NCBI GenBank assembly: GCA_964017195.1
Contig: OZ024898.1
Location: forward strand, 17,042,475-17,106,474
Length of the DNA: 64,000 bases
Reading direction: 5' to 3'
Source: Siderastrea radians
Lineage: Eukaryota; Cnidaria; Anthozoa; Scleractinia; Rhizangiidae
The notes beneath the pieces are model-generated. The model did not search any database. It was not told the DNA's origin and was given only the letters and a program-made list of their open reading frames with translations. Numbering within the stretch: the first letter of the stretch is position 1; each line of letters starts with the position of its first letter. Positions 13,384 through 24,450 of this stretch are shown piece after piece. A program made the translations under genes and the position numbers.

Positions 13384-16020
13384 CTCGTAACGGGCAAAAG
13401 TTGTCTTGCGTCGTACGCGGCTCAAACTTCCCGAATGTACTAAGGACATTAAAGTCATCGTGGAACAGGAGGTTTGACTTGTCTTTGGTACTTTCTGGAA
13501 AACTGAGTTCTCCAATCACTCATAACGGACAAAACTGGTCGTGTGTCCTAGAAGAGTTACACGAGAGAGTACAGGAGACATCAAAATCATCGTGAAACGG
13601 GAGGTATGAGTTACCTCCAGCACTTTTTGAGGAGTTAACTTCACACGTCACTCATGACGGAGAAAACTTGTCTTGTTTCTTACAGGGCGTAAACGTGCAG
13701 AATGTCCTGCCGATATCGAAATCCTCAAAAGACGGGCGATTTCAGCTGTGCCTAAAAACCTTTGAAAAATCGAGCTATCCAGTGACCCATAATGAAGAAA
13801 GTTCGCTCTGCGTCGTACCAGGCTGAAGCTTGCAGAATGTACTAAGGACACCAAAATTATCGTAAGTCAGGAGGTATGATTTGTCCCCACCATTTTCTGC
13901 AAAGTTGACTTCTCATGTCAGTCATGACGGAAAAAACTTGCCCTGCGTCGTACACGGCTAAAACTTGCAGAATGTACAAAAGATACAAATGTCATCGTAA
14001 AACAGGAGGAATGAGTTCTCTCAATATTTTCTGAAAAGCTGAGTCCTCATGTCACTCATAACGGAGAATACTGGTTGTGCTTCGTAGAAGACAAAGTTGC
14101 AGAATGTAGAGGACACATCAAATTCATCGGAAAACAGGAGCTATGAGTTCTCTCCGGCACTTTCTGCAAAGAAGAGTTCTCATTTCACTCGTAACGGGCA
14201 AAAGTTCTCTTGCGTCGTACACGGCTCAAACTTCAAGAACGTACTAAGGACATTAAAATCATCGTGGAACAGGAGGTATGACTTGTCTTTGGTACTTTCT
14301 GGAAAACTAAGTTCTCCAGTCACTCATAACGGAGAAAACTGGTCGTGTGTCCTACAAGAGTTACACTTGGAGAGAGTACAGGAGACATTAAAATCATCGT
14401 AAAACGGGAGGTATGAGTTACCTCCCGCACTTTTTAAAACCAAGAAGACTTGTTGGGCGTCGTACAAGACTCAAACTTCCATAACGTACAAAAGACATAA
14501 GAGTCATCGCAAAACCGGAGGTATGAGGTGCCTCCTGTACTTTTTCAGGAGTTAAGTTCTCAATCACTCATGACGGAGAAAACTTGTCTTGTGTCTTACA
14601 GGGCGTAAACGTGCAGAATGTCCTGCCGATATCGAAATCCTCATAAAACGGGCGATTTCGGCTGTGACTAAAAACCTTTGAAAAATCGAGGTATCCAGTG
14701 ACCCATAATGAAGAAAGTTCGCTCTGCGTCGTACCAGGCTGAAACTGGCAAAATGTACTAAGGACAGCAAAATTATCGTAAGTCACGAGGTATCAGTTCT
14801 GGCCACCATTTTCTGCAAAGTTGACTTCTCATCTCACTCCTGACGGAAAAAACTTTTCTTGCGTCGTACGCTGCTGAAACTAGCAGAATGTACAAAAGAT
14901 ATAAATGTCATGGTAAAACAAGAAAAATGAGTTGTCGCCACTATTTTCTGAAAAGCTCAGTCCTCATGTCACTCATAACGGAGAATACTGGTTGTGCTTC
15001 GTACAAGACAAAGTTGCAGAATGTAGAAGACACATCAAATTCAAGGGAAAACAGGAGGTATGAGTTCTCTCCGGCACTTTCTGCAAAGAAGAGTTCTCAT
15101 TTCACTCGTAACGGGCAAAAGTTTTCCTGCGTCATACACGGCTCAAACTTCCAGAATGTACTAAGGACATTAAAATCATCGTGGAAAAGAAGGTATCACT
15201 TGTCTTTGGTACCTCCTGGAAAACTGAGTTCTCCAATCACTCATAACGGAGAAAACTGGTCGTGTGTCCATAAGAGTTACACTTGGAGAAAGTACAGGAG
15301 ACATCAAAATCATCGTAAAACGGGAGGTATGAGTTACCTCCGGCACTTTTTTAGGAGTTAAGTTCTCACGTCGCTCATGACGGAGAAAACTTGTCTTGTG
15401 TCTTACAGGGTGTAAACGTGCAGAATGTCCTGCTGATATCGAAATCGTCATAAAACGGCGATTTCAGCTGTGCCTAAAAACCTTTGAAAAATCGGGCTAT
15501 CTAGTGACCCATAATGAGGAAAGTTCACTCTGCGTCGTACCAGGCTGAAACTTGCAGAATGTACTAAGGACACCAAAATTATCGTAAATCAGGAGGTATG
15601 AGTTGTGCCCACCATTTTCTGCAAAGTCGAGTTCTCATGTCACTCGTAACGGAGAAAAGTTGTCTTCCGTCATACACGACTCAAACTTCCAGGATGTATA
15701 AGGAAATTAAAATCATCATGAAGCCGGAGGTATGACTTGTCTTTGGCCTTTCCTAAAGGTTGAGTTCTAACGTCACTCATAACGGAAAATACTGGTTGAG
15801 CGTCGTACAAGGCTCAAACTTGCAGAATGTAAAAAAGACATAAAAGTCATCGCAAAAAAGGAGGTATAAGTTGTCCTCGACACCTTTTGAGGACTTACGT
15901 TCTTACGTCACTCATGACGGAGAAAACTCGTCTTGGGTCGTACAGGGCGTAAACTTCGAGAATGTCCTGCCCATACCGAAACCCTCGTAAAAGCGGCGGT
16001 TTCAGCTGGAACTGGCAACT
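13384..16020. repeat. Higher-order repeat, about 6 monomers per unit
   Basis: A distinctive monomer containing CTCGTAACGGGCAAAAGTT recurs at 13384, 14188 and 15105, spacings of 804 and 917 bp (about six and seven monomers). Between these anchors the classes come in the same order: a CGTAACGGGC monomer, a monomer with ACTGGTCGTG, a monomer with CATGACGGAGAAAACTTG and CCGATATCGAAATCCTC, a monomer with TTTCAGCTGTGCC and AATGAAGAAAG, then a CATGACGGAAAA monomer and an AGAATACTGGTTG monomer. The second unit has one extra monomer near 14.45 kb. The CCGATATCGAAATCC monomer is followed by the TTTCAGCTG monomer almost everywhere in the window. Confidence 0.8.
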
Positions 16021-17853
16021 TTAGAAAAGTCGAATTAAACGGTGACTCATAAAGAAGAAGATTTTTTTTGTGTCGTACCAGCCTGAAACTTGAAGAATGT
16101 ACTAAGAACATTAAAAACATCGTCAAACAGGAGGTATGAGTTGTCTCCGGCACTTTCTGAAAAAATGAGTTTCACGTCACTCATAACGGAGAATACTAGT
16201 TGGGCGTGGTACACCTCGTAAGACAGGAGGTATGAGTTATCTCCAGCACTTTCTGCAAAGCTAAGTTCCCATGTCACTCGTAACGGGCAAAAGTTGTCTT
16301 TCGACGTAGACGGCTCAAACTTCCAGAAGGGCATTAAATTCATCATGAAATAGGAGGTATCACTTGTGCTTGGGAAGTCCTGAAAAATCATTTTCTCCAG
16401 TCACTCATAACGGAGAAAACTGGTCGTGCTTCCTACAAGAGTTAAACTTGGAGAAAGTACAGGAGACATCAAAATCATCGTAAGACAGGAGGTACGAGTT
16501 GTCCCCGGCACTTTCTAGAAAGTTGAGTTCTCACGTCACCCATAACGGAGAATACTTGTTTGGCGTCGTAGAAGACGCAAACTTCCAGAAAGTTTCCAAA
16601 AGACATAAAAGTCATCGTAAAGCAGGAGGTATTTAGTTGCCTCCGGCACTTTTTGAGGAGTTAAGTTCTGATGTCACTTTCGATGGAGACAACTTGTCTT
16701 GTCGTACAGGGCGTAAACCTGAAGAATGTCTTGCCGATATGGAAATCCTCATAAAGCAGGCGATTTCAGCTATGCCTAAAATTTTTGAAAAATTGAGCTT
16801 ATCCAGTGACCCATAATGAAGAAACTTCGCTCGGGGTCGTACCAGGCTGAAACTTGCAGAATGTACTAAGGACATGAAAATTATCGTAAATCAGGAGGTA
16901 TGAGCTGTGCCCGCCACTTCCTGCAAAGTTAAGTTCTCATGTCACTCGTAACAGAGAAAATTTGTCTTGCGTCGTACACGGCTGAAACGTCCAGAATGTA
17001 CTAAAGGACATTAAATTCAACGTAACAGGAGGTATGACGTCCTTTGCACTTTCTGAAAATTTGAGTTCTCCTGTCACACACAACGGAGAAATCTTGTCGT
17101 GCGTCCTGAAAGAGTTACACTTGGAGAAAGTAGAGGAGACGTCAAAATTCATCGTGAAACAGAAGGTACAAGATGTCTCCATCACCTTCTGAAAAGTTGA
17201 GTTCTCACGTCACTCACAACAAAGAATACTTGTTGGGCGTCGTACAAGACTCGTACTTGCAGAATGTACCAAAGACAAAAAGTCATCGCAAAACAGGAGT
17301 TATGAGATGTCTCCAGCACTTTTTGAAGGATTAAGTTCTCATACAATCTCGTTCTCAGAGTCCGCGTTACCCTAGACCAGCGGTCGGGAACGAGGGACTC
17401 TGGGTAAAGCGTTTACCGGAAAACAAGAATCCTGTTATCGGTTAAACTGCGCAGGCGTCAGGTATTCCCACATCCGGTTTGACCAAATGGAGTCTGTATT
17501 CCACGAGGCAATTGAGTTTTCGGTGGAAAAATTAGGGATAGTAGTGTCGGTCGTGAACCTGGGGGGCAAGATTCTGTTGTTATCGTAGTTTCGCCTTTGA
17601 GCGCGTTTATGAGAGATCAGGTGCAAAAACTGGAAGGAGTGTTGAATGTGTGTATGTTACAAAGTGTGGGAGAAGAACAAGGGGAAGGAAAAGTCAACAT
17701 CCCGGAAGATGTCAAGAAATGTTGTTTGATGCTTGGACACCCTGAAGTATTCCTTTCGTGGACAAAGAGAATGTTGCCAAAATGCTTAAAGCAAAGGACT
17801 TTCAACAAAGGGTGCAAGCCATTGTTGTGGACGAGGCTCATTTGGTTCTTGAA

Positions 17854-18592
17854 TGGTATTTATATAATATATCTTTTCTGCTAGTCGTGTTGCTTTGTTT
17901 TCAAACTTGAAGTAACTGAGTGTGCATGTGTACAATGTACATTTTAAGATTATGTTCACTGCAAATGCTAATGGTTTTTTATTAGGTATATTAAAACCAT
18001 CTGATCAGAATAGACCAATTTCCCACTGAATGCTTTAAAACCGTTAAAACCGTTAAAAGGTCATATTGTTTGATAAATAGAGATCCTTGAATATCTAATG
18101 GCTCCCTGCTAGCTAGAAAATATCAAACCATTGTAATTTATATCCAAGGACTGTTAGCACAAACTTGCTGCAGTTTACCTCATTGGCTAATAACTTGCAA
18201 ATAGTTTTTTTAGTCAGGCATTTGTTGTATTTTTTAAAATCTTTCATATGACCCCACAAACTGTACAGCTTTTACTTTTATCGTGTATAAATAAAGGCTG
18301 TCTGTCTGTCTGTCTGGCTGTCTGTTTGTCTACATTTTTTATCATTCAAACCGGTTAATAACTGGCTTGTGAAATGAAAGCAATCAGAAAGTGTAAATAC
18401 CCAGAGAGAGGTTTTCATCCATGCAACTCATGTTTTCAGAGATTAAATAAAGATCAACCCATGAAAAGAGAAAGATGGATGGGAAATGAACCATTTTATG
18501 GGATGGTGTACTTCCGTCATTACATAATTACAAATTAAACATTATGTGAGACACAAATTTTTACTTACACCTTCTTTTCCGTTTTTTGTTAA
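17854..18592 (+). other. Intron-like spacer of the helicase remnant
   Basis: It follows the codons for LVLEW with a GT (TG|GTATTTATA) and ends at TTTTGTTAAG just before GGCCACATTTC, where helicase coding similarity resumes. It is AT-rich with no reading frame of interest. It contains an AATAAA-like site followed by a TGTC microsatellite at about 18296-18325. The splice sites are inferred from GT/AG and from the jump in coding similarity. Confidence 0.6.
18285..18335 (+). repeat. AATAAA plus (CTGT)n tail, retroposon-like
   Basis: GTATAAATAAAGG is directly followed by seven or so imperfect CTGT units. A polyadenylation-like signal followed by a short tandem tail is typical of the 3' end of truncated LINE or SINE insertions. 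No target duplication could be defined, so this could also be an ordinary microsatellite. Confidence 0.4.
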
Positions 18593-19757
18593 GGGCCACA
18601 TTTCATCCAGCATATGGAAGAATAAGCCTGTTAACAAATTTGTTCCCATCAGTGCCACTACTGGCACATACAGGCACAGCAACAACAGCTACAAAAAGTG
18701 GCATTGTAACTGCCTTAGGACTGTCCAATCTGGTAACAGTTGAGTGTAGTCCAAACAGGACTTACGCCTCACATGTGCGTCCTGATAGGGGTGGTGACAA
18801 ATTGAATAGAATTTTGGAGCCATGTTGTTGCAGAACTCAAATCAAAGAGGCTGGACATGCCCCTCACTCTTATTTATGGAAAGCTAGAAACTAATTCAGA
18901 CTGTTTCCCGTATTTTCCAATGAAATGGGCAAAGACCAATACCACCCTTCAGCAGAACCTTCAGCAAAGAACAGACTTTTTCACCATGTATCATGCCCAA
19001 TATCCCGAGCATGAGAGAAGGAGAATAGTAGATGAACTAGTAAATGGGAAATCAAGCCACTGTGTGTTGTTTGTGACTGTGGCATTTGGAATTGGGATTG
19101 ACTGCAATAACATTCGCAGAATTGTTCACATTGGGGTGAGATACATGAGGTTGGGAGGGCTGGCAGAAATGGCCTTCCAGCTAGGGTTGACACATTATTA
19201 TTCTTATGACATTCCAAAAGCCCATAAAAAACATGCCAGAAGCCATGAGGTCCTATGTCCAGTCCAAGGAATGTAAAAGAAAAATTATTTTTAATTATTT
19301 TGACCACAAGGTTCCAGACAATCAACCTCAAGATCACACATACTGTGACTTTCACAGGCTACACTATCAGTGTGAAAACTGTATGCTTGTGCATGCAGCT
19401 GAACAGGTTGAGGCACTCAGTGTTCAAGATGAGTCTGAGATGACCCTTACTGAACAGAATGAGGGTAACTCCCAATTATTTACTTCTGAGGCCAAACTTA
19501 AAATCAAACAAGACATGGAGAAATATAGATTGCAACTCCAAAAAGATATTGGGAAAAGCACTGTCAGCAATGTGGCCCTGTCCAGTGGGTCTGCTATTGA
19601 AATGATTTCTTTGGTCTTTGAACACTTGCCAGACCTTATCTCTGTACAAAAGGTGGAATCCATCTTACAAGTGTACAGTAAAAATATGGCTGCAGAGTTT
19701 CTCAGTATTATTCAGAAAAACCTTCCCAAGAAGACATGTACAGTAGAATCTCCATAA

Positions 19758-20779
19758 TGTGAACCATCAGGGGAAACAAAAATAACAGTAATGTTTCAGT
19801 GAGAATTTTATGGAGCGGGCTAACTACTAAGCAAATAACTGTAGTTTGAGTCATTTGGGATTCCATGTTGTCATTGGGACCTTTTGAATTTTTATTGGGG
19901 CTTAAATGCACCCCCGCCCCCTCCACCACAAAAATTGCCTCAGTGGTGTGAAGTGCCTATTACACTGTAAGTTAGAGTGGAAAGTACTCATTTACACTGT
20001 ATCAGCAATATGTGATCCACCATGCAAGCGAAATTCCTCATTTTGTGGGACTGAAAATATAAATTTTATTCAGTTGACAAATTTAAAGTAATACCAATAT
20101 TGATCTAACATAGTAAAGAAAGCTAATGCCGTAGGGAATGTATATTAATGTTTATGTTTTCTGTGATTAAACAAATCCTTTATTCCTCCCCACCACTTTC
20201 ATGAGCATCATGACATCCAGAGTCATCACAGCTGTATGGATTAGCTGCTAGTCATTTCTTGTTTCTAGTTAACTAGGAGCACAAAGCAAATATGTCCAGT
20301 TGATCTAAAGGGCTCTTAGAAATGGAAGGGAACTTTGAAGACTCCTTCCTGGCTGATGTTCGAAGGGCTTTTGACTACTGATATGATCAATCATTTCTTT
20401 GATGTCATCAGATGTACATGCATAAGTATGGCTTGCTGACTTGGGGAAATGTTGCTTTCCTTGTCATACTGCTTTGATGTTTCGTTTAACAGTTAACTAG
20501 AAGAAGTGGATCTTTGAACTGCTTTGAGAGTTTTGCTCCTACAAATTGCTTTCAGAACACCATTATCATTCTTGACTTCATGTCCCATTTAAAGGTCATT
20601 GGCACCACACAAAATGTTGCCCTCCCCACCCTTTGGGGCTCACAAACTGACCATGAAGGATATGATGTGCCATGTGTTCACTGTAAAGGGCCTATGACAA
20701 ATGTTATAAAATGCATGGCCTCAAAAGCATATTTCATGCCCCTAGGCTGTGCCCTAAAAAAAAAAACATGAGAAGTTTC
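19758..20779. other. Unannotated spacer between two broken genes
   Basis: AT-rich sequence downstream of the helicase stop. A plus-strand frame at 20514-20771 (85 codons, with an HCKGPM segment) has no recognisable domain, and its tail is an A-run. I see no repeat, RNA gene or clear regulatory site here; it may be untranslated sequence of either remnant. Confidence 0.4.
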
Positions 20780-21171
20780 CAGTTTCTTAGACTTTTTTCC
20801 CCAACACCTTCTGTCTCTGTGTCATTCAACTGCACCAGAAGCAGTCTCAGCTGTATGACCTGAAGTACATAGCTCATTTGGCAGTTTTCTGTTGAACTAG
20901 TAGGAATAGCAGAGACAGGGGATGGGGGCTTTACAGGTGGTGGCGCTTCAGTGTTTCTCTCCCCATAGACTGCTACTAGTGTTCTTGGCCACAAGACTAA
21001 CTTGACCAACACAGAATAATTCAGCTGCTTTAGGTTCAACATTAAAGCAACCAAAACAGGAATAAGATCTGGTGAATGGGATGTGATAGAAACTGACACC
21101 TTCCAACACCAAGTACATCATAACCTCTTTGTCCTTTAGATTGTCTTTGGACCAGGAATACAACCTGTCCT
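20780..21171 (-). pseudogene. Broken exon of an unrecognised gene
   Basis: On the minus strand an exon-like stretch begins just after TTTTTCCATAG (acceptor-like) at about 21171. It reads LYSWSKDNLKDKEVMMYLVL and then a Cys-containing part (SYSCFGCFNVEPKAAELF) until a stop at about 20948. In the overlapping frame the reading continues from NTEAPPPVKPPSPVSAIP to EGVGEKSLRNWKLL, so a single-base shift lies near 20950-20965. Composition (Pro-rich linker after a charged globular part) looks like genuine coding sequence rather than satellite. I do not recognise the family. It probably joins the exon at 21510-21621. Confidence 0.5.
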
Positions 21172-21509
21172 ATGGAAAAAGACAGATAATGAAAATTAAT
21201 GTTCAGTTGTTAGCAAAAAATAATGTTCTTTTTTACTTCGAAAGTGCAATCAGCAATAAACAGTGTTCTTAATCTTATATTTAATGTTACTTTGAAGTTG
21301 TAAGTGTTAATCTGTAGTTGAAGTATAAGAAAGGGACAGTTTGGAATGTATAACAAAAATGAATTTGAAAATTATGTCAACAGAACAAGCTAATTTTTTA
21401 AATTGTGAAAGCATTATTTATATCACTGAGGACCTCCAGCCTCAACGGATAAATTTGTGATGGCTCGGGAGGTGTAAATAATATTAGTTCGATAGCACAT
21501 GATGTTTAC
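21172..21509 (-). other. Intron-like AT-rich spacer
   Basis: Lies between the two minus-strand exon-like pieces, bounded by GTAAAC on one side and TTTTTCCATAG on the other when read on the minus strand. AT-rich, with no reading frame or repeat that I can name. Confidence 0.35.
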
Positions 21510-21621
21510 CTCTCTTCGGCCGGTCATAATCTTGTTCTTCTCTCTTTGGACTCTCACTGGCTTCTTCCCTCTCTATAGCCTCAGGGGACTTTCTTGTTTT
21601 TCGTGTGAAGCCCACACACAA
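21510..21621 (-). pseudogene. Upstream exon of the same unrecognised gene, fused to satellite
   Basis: The minus-strand reading LCVGFTRKTRKSP, then EREEASESPKREEQDYDRPK, is highly charged and ends at a GT (AGAGAG|GTAAAC). The exon at 20780-21171 starts about 340 bases further along. Upstream, the reading runs straight into satellite at about 21622, so the original 5' end and promoter are gone. The phase of this donor does not match the preferred frame of the next exon, consistent with decay. Confidence 0.45.
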
Positions 21622-22302
21622 GTCCTCCGGTAGTTTTTGAGGAGCTAAGTTCTCACAACACTCGGAGAAAACTTGTCTTGCGTCGTACACGGCTGAAACT
21701 TGCAGAATGTACAAAAGATATAACTGTCATCGTAAAACAGGAGAAATGAGTTGTCTCAGGTATTTTCTGAAAAGCTGAGTCCTCATGTCACTCATAACGG
21801 AGAATACTGGTTGTGCGTCGTACAAGACTTAAAGTTGCAGAATATAGAGGACACATCAAATTCATCGTAAAACAGGACGTATGAGTTCTCTCCAAGAAAC
21901 TTCCAGAATGTACTAAGGACATTAAAATCATCGTGAAACAGGAGGTATGACTTCTCTTTGGTACTTTCTGGAAAACTGAGTTCTCCAATCACTCATAACG
22001 GAGAAAATTGGTCGTGTGTCCTACAAGAGTTACACTTGGAGAGGGTACAGGAGACATCAAAATCATCGTAAAACGGGAGATATGAGTTGCCTCCGGTTCT
22101 TTTTGAGGAGTTAAGTTCTCACATCACTCATGACGGAGAAAACTTGTCTTGCGTCGTACACGGCTGAAACTTGCAGAATGTACAAAAGATATAAATATCA
22201 TCGTAAAACAGAAGGTATGAGTTTTCTCCGGCACTTTGTGGAGAGTTAAGTGCTCACCTCACTCATGACAGCGAAAACTCGCCTCGGGACGTACAGCGCG
22301 TA
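21622..22302. repeat. 135-bp satellite, array segment 2
   Basis: About five monomers, with standard anchors at CTCATAACGG (about 21791 and 21984) and CTCATGACGG (about 22128). One monomer near 21890-21910 is internally shortened. The segment is cut at 22302 by the TA-flanked element; the interrupted monomer resumes at 30575. Confidence 0.9.
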
Positions 22303-22326
22303 CACACTTAGAATTAAAGTCTAGGA

Positions 22327-22695
22327 TTACACAAAAAAATATTGTAAATTTTTTGCCAGCCCCGGCAGCCTTTTTTGGGGGTGTATTTTTACACACAGTG
22401 GAGCGGTGTAGTTTAACACTAGAACGGATGGTATTTTTACACGCATAATTGTAAAGCGAGTGTTTTACAATTCTGCCATGCATAAAATTACACATTAAAG
22501 CAGTGTAATGGAATCAAAACAGTGCGTAATACCAGATGATGGTGTAGTTGCCTTGCCAGCCCCAGTAGCCTTTTTTTGGCGAGTAATTTTACACAAATTT
22601 ACAAAGGTAAAATTACACTTAAAGTAGTTATAATATTGCCCCCCAAAAGAGTGTAATGAATGGTATTTACAGCTATATCCTATGTAACATTACAC
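22327..22695. repeat. Left subterminal TTACAC/GTGTAA cluster
   Basis: Nine exact copies: TTACAC at 22327, 22389, 22437, 22488, 22589, 22613 and 22690, and GTGTAA at 22503 and 22651. A GCCAGCCCC(A/G)GNAGCC block followed by a T-run and TTTTACAC is repeated about 200 bp apart (about 22355 and about 22555). Clustered short motifs at transposon ends are usually transposase-binding sites; that role is inferred. Confidence 0.75.
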
Positions 22696-23442
22696 AAGCA
22701 CCTTGTAACCTGCATCGTCAGCCATGACTTGTGTGAAGAGGCAATGACTCACAGAGTTAAATAGTTTCTTTGCAAATTACTTGCAATTTTTTTAATGGAA
22801 GGGTAAGCAGCTAGTTGTTCTTTTACATGCAAAAACATACAAAGAAACACGCTCATTACTGAAAACCTCTAAAACTTGCACGAACTTAGCAAGCAATTTT
22901 TAAAATGTTCAACTTAGCAGTAAGAAGGACTTCATATAACATTAACGGTGAATTCGCTTACAGTTACTGTTTTTTAACTTACACGATTTTGCCCAAAATA
23001 AATTGTAATGAAGAATGTATTAATTAACTTTGTGTGTTGCATTACTCAACAACGATGAGAAACTATAAAAGAAATTTTGTTCTGCAACTATAAATTGAAC
23101 CAGGAGATTTCATTATTTTGCTCCTAAGTTATATTGCGTTATTGCTTAGTGGTGAAAAAAACAATGAGTGTTGAAGTTCTAGAATGTCGGTGACCACTGG
23201 ACAACTTGAAACTGTCAGAAGTCGTGTTGTATTCGCATGTACTTTAGATAATTTTTATTTTTTGAATTCTCAACTTTCGCTTTTTCCTGTTCAGCTTTGT
23301 TCCACACTATCAAATATTTTACCTTTGCTTCCTTCAGAATTTCATTTTCTGATTTGAGAACATTAATTAATCCGTTTAAGTGAGAGATTTTGTTTCTCTT
23401 TGATTGCTTCTATGCAAAGTCATTATTTGTTTACTAAAAACT
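22696..23442. other. Unannotated AT-rich interior of the TA element
   Basis: No reading frame of note, no RNA gene and no tandem structure seen. Scattered A/T runs only. Confidence 0.5.
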
Positions 23443-24010
23443 AACTCTAAACATGTTTTGTTTCAGCATGACCCGTAACAGGCGAGCAAAACCACCTGAT
23501 TGGGCCTTTAATCAAAGGCGAGCATTACCACCTTACAAAACTGCCTGGCCGATGGACCAGGGCCATAATTGAAAGAAAATACAGCTAAGAGTTTGTAAAC
23601 TTTATACCAAGGCTAATAATTGACATAATTTCAACTATAAAATAACTCTAAACATGTTTTGTTTCAGCCATGACCCCCAATAACAGGCGGGCAAAACCAC
23701 CTGACTGGGTCATTAGTCAAAGGCGGGCATTACCACCTTACATAACTGCCTGGCCGGTGGACCAGGGCCATAATTGAAACAAAACACAGCTAAGAGTTTG
23801 TAAACTTTATTATTATACCAAGGCTAACGTTTAACATAATTTCAACTATACGAAAGAACTCTAAACATGTTTTGTTCCAGCCGTGATCCCCAGTAACAGG
23901 CGGGCAAAACCACCTGACTGGGTCGTTAGTCAAACGTGTGTATCACCACCTCACATAACTGCCTGGCCAGTGGGGCAGAGGCATGATTGAAACAAAGCAC
24001 AGCTTAGACT
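23443..24010. repeat. Three tandem copies of a ~200-bp repeat
   Basis: The phrase AACTCTAAACATGTTTTGTT begins copies at about 23443, 23644 and 23858 (spacings 201 and 214). Each copy continues with AACAGGCGNGCAAAACCACC, a TGCCTGGCCGNTGG block and ACAGCTAAGAGTTTGTAAAC. The third copy decays after about 24010. Confidence 0.85.
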
Positions 24011-24450
24011 TCTGTAAACTTGATATGGAGGTCACGACGTTCCCTTACATTTCATTACTGTCACACTGCTTCCTTGAAGGGAGAAGGGATTGTTTAATTT
24101 CATGCATGTTTACCGAATTCCACTGCATAAACACTCCATTAAAACATGCAGTTAATTTAGCTAGTTCCAGTTTCCACCTGTCAGCATATGTACTTACATG
24201 TTTGAGTCTCTCCCTGAGCAACTGATTTATTTTCCTGATAATTTTCAGCCAGTGTCCAACATTGGAAATCAATTGTGCTGCTAACTCACTTCCTCCCTTT
24301 TCTATTAAGCCAAGCAACGCATCCCCATCATCTATTCGTGAAAGCGAAATATTTCTGTTACGTTAAGTGGTGTCGTGTCACGTGATTTTTGGGCGATAAA
24401 ATGTGCTCGCCTCGCCAACGTGCACTCATATCATACAACAGGACAAAATG
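24011..24450. other. Unannotated interior of the TA element
   Basis: Between the 200-bp tandem and the nested inverted-repeat element. Open frames of 80-90 codons exist on both strands over the same bases, with no recognisable domain, so none is called. The last five bases, AAATG, are the target duplication of the nested element. Confidence 0.45.

Larger units (their letters stand above)
1..17342. repeat. Diverged 135-bp satellite, array segment 1
   Basis: Continuous tandem array of monomers about 135 bp long. The anchor CTCATNACGG recurs, for example, at 12751, 12886, 13022 and about 13157, spacings of 135-136. Each monomer carries recognisable blocks in the same order: AAAACAGGAGGTATGAGTTG, a GGCACTTT block, a TTAAGTTCTCACGTCACTC block, then ACGGAGAA, a GTCGTAC block and a CAGAATGTAC block. 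Divergence between neighbours is high, but certain monomer classes recur with much higher identity, which is the signature of higher-order repeats. The array is interrupted only by the 143-bp element at 6111-6253 and is cut at 17342 by the helicase block. No gene is supported in this stretch. Confidence 0.93.
17487..19757 (+). pseudogene. Broken RecQ-like ATP-dependent DNA helicase
   Basis: Remnant of a superfamily 2 DNA helicase (3'-5' unwinding, nuclear, genome maintenance in the family). Visible parts, in order: an ATG at 17487 followed by MESVFHEAIEFSVEKLG; then VVIVVSPLSAFMRDQVQKLE (about 17570-17630, helicase motif Ia region); the DEAH box (17830-17841) in AIVVDEAHLVLEW; a second exon-like part from about 18593 with YGRISLLTNLFPSVP and the degraded motif III HTGTATTAT; YHAQYPEHERRRIVDELVNG (about 18990-19050); FVTVAFGIGIDCNNIRRIVH (motif V, about 19070-19125); and a Cys-rich CDFHRLHYQCENC tail (about 19345-19383). 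It ends with TAA at 19755-19757. Breaks: the Walker A region is missing between the first two parts; the QxxGRxGR motif VI is lost near 19130-19190; and frameshifts lie near 17756, 18825, 18925-18980 and 19230. A retained intron-like gap (17854-18592) argues against a processed copy. Confidence 0.85.
17343..21621. other. Non-satellite block carrying decayed genes
   Basis: A 4.3-kb unique-looking block that replaces satellite. Satellite stops inside a monomer after TTAAGTTCTCAT and resumes at CCTCCGG in a different monomer phase, so no clean target duplication is visible and the junctions may be rearranged. The left edge starts with CAATCTCGTTCTCAGAGTCC, which closely resembles the inverted end CATTCTCGTTCCCAGAGCC of the element at 25174. 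The block holds a broken RecQ-like helicase on the plus strand and pieces of a different broken gene on the minus strand. Confidence 0.7.

Noticed and set aside
14888..15361. 157-codon plus-strand open frame in satellite
   Set aside because: It runs over four monomers, uses residues dictated by the 135-bp repeat, and equivalent monomers elsewhere carry stops. No domain.
1..17342. CRISPR-like array
   Set aside because: Direct repeats are diverged 135-bp monomers without unique spacers, in a eukaryotic context.
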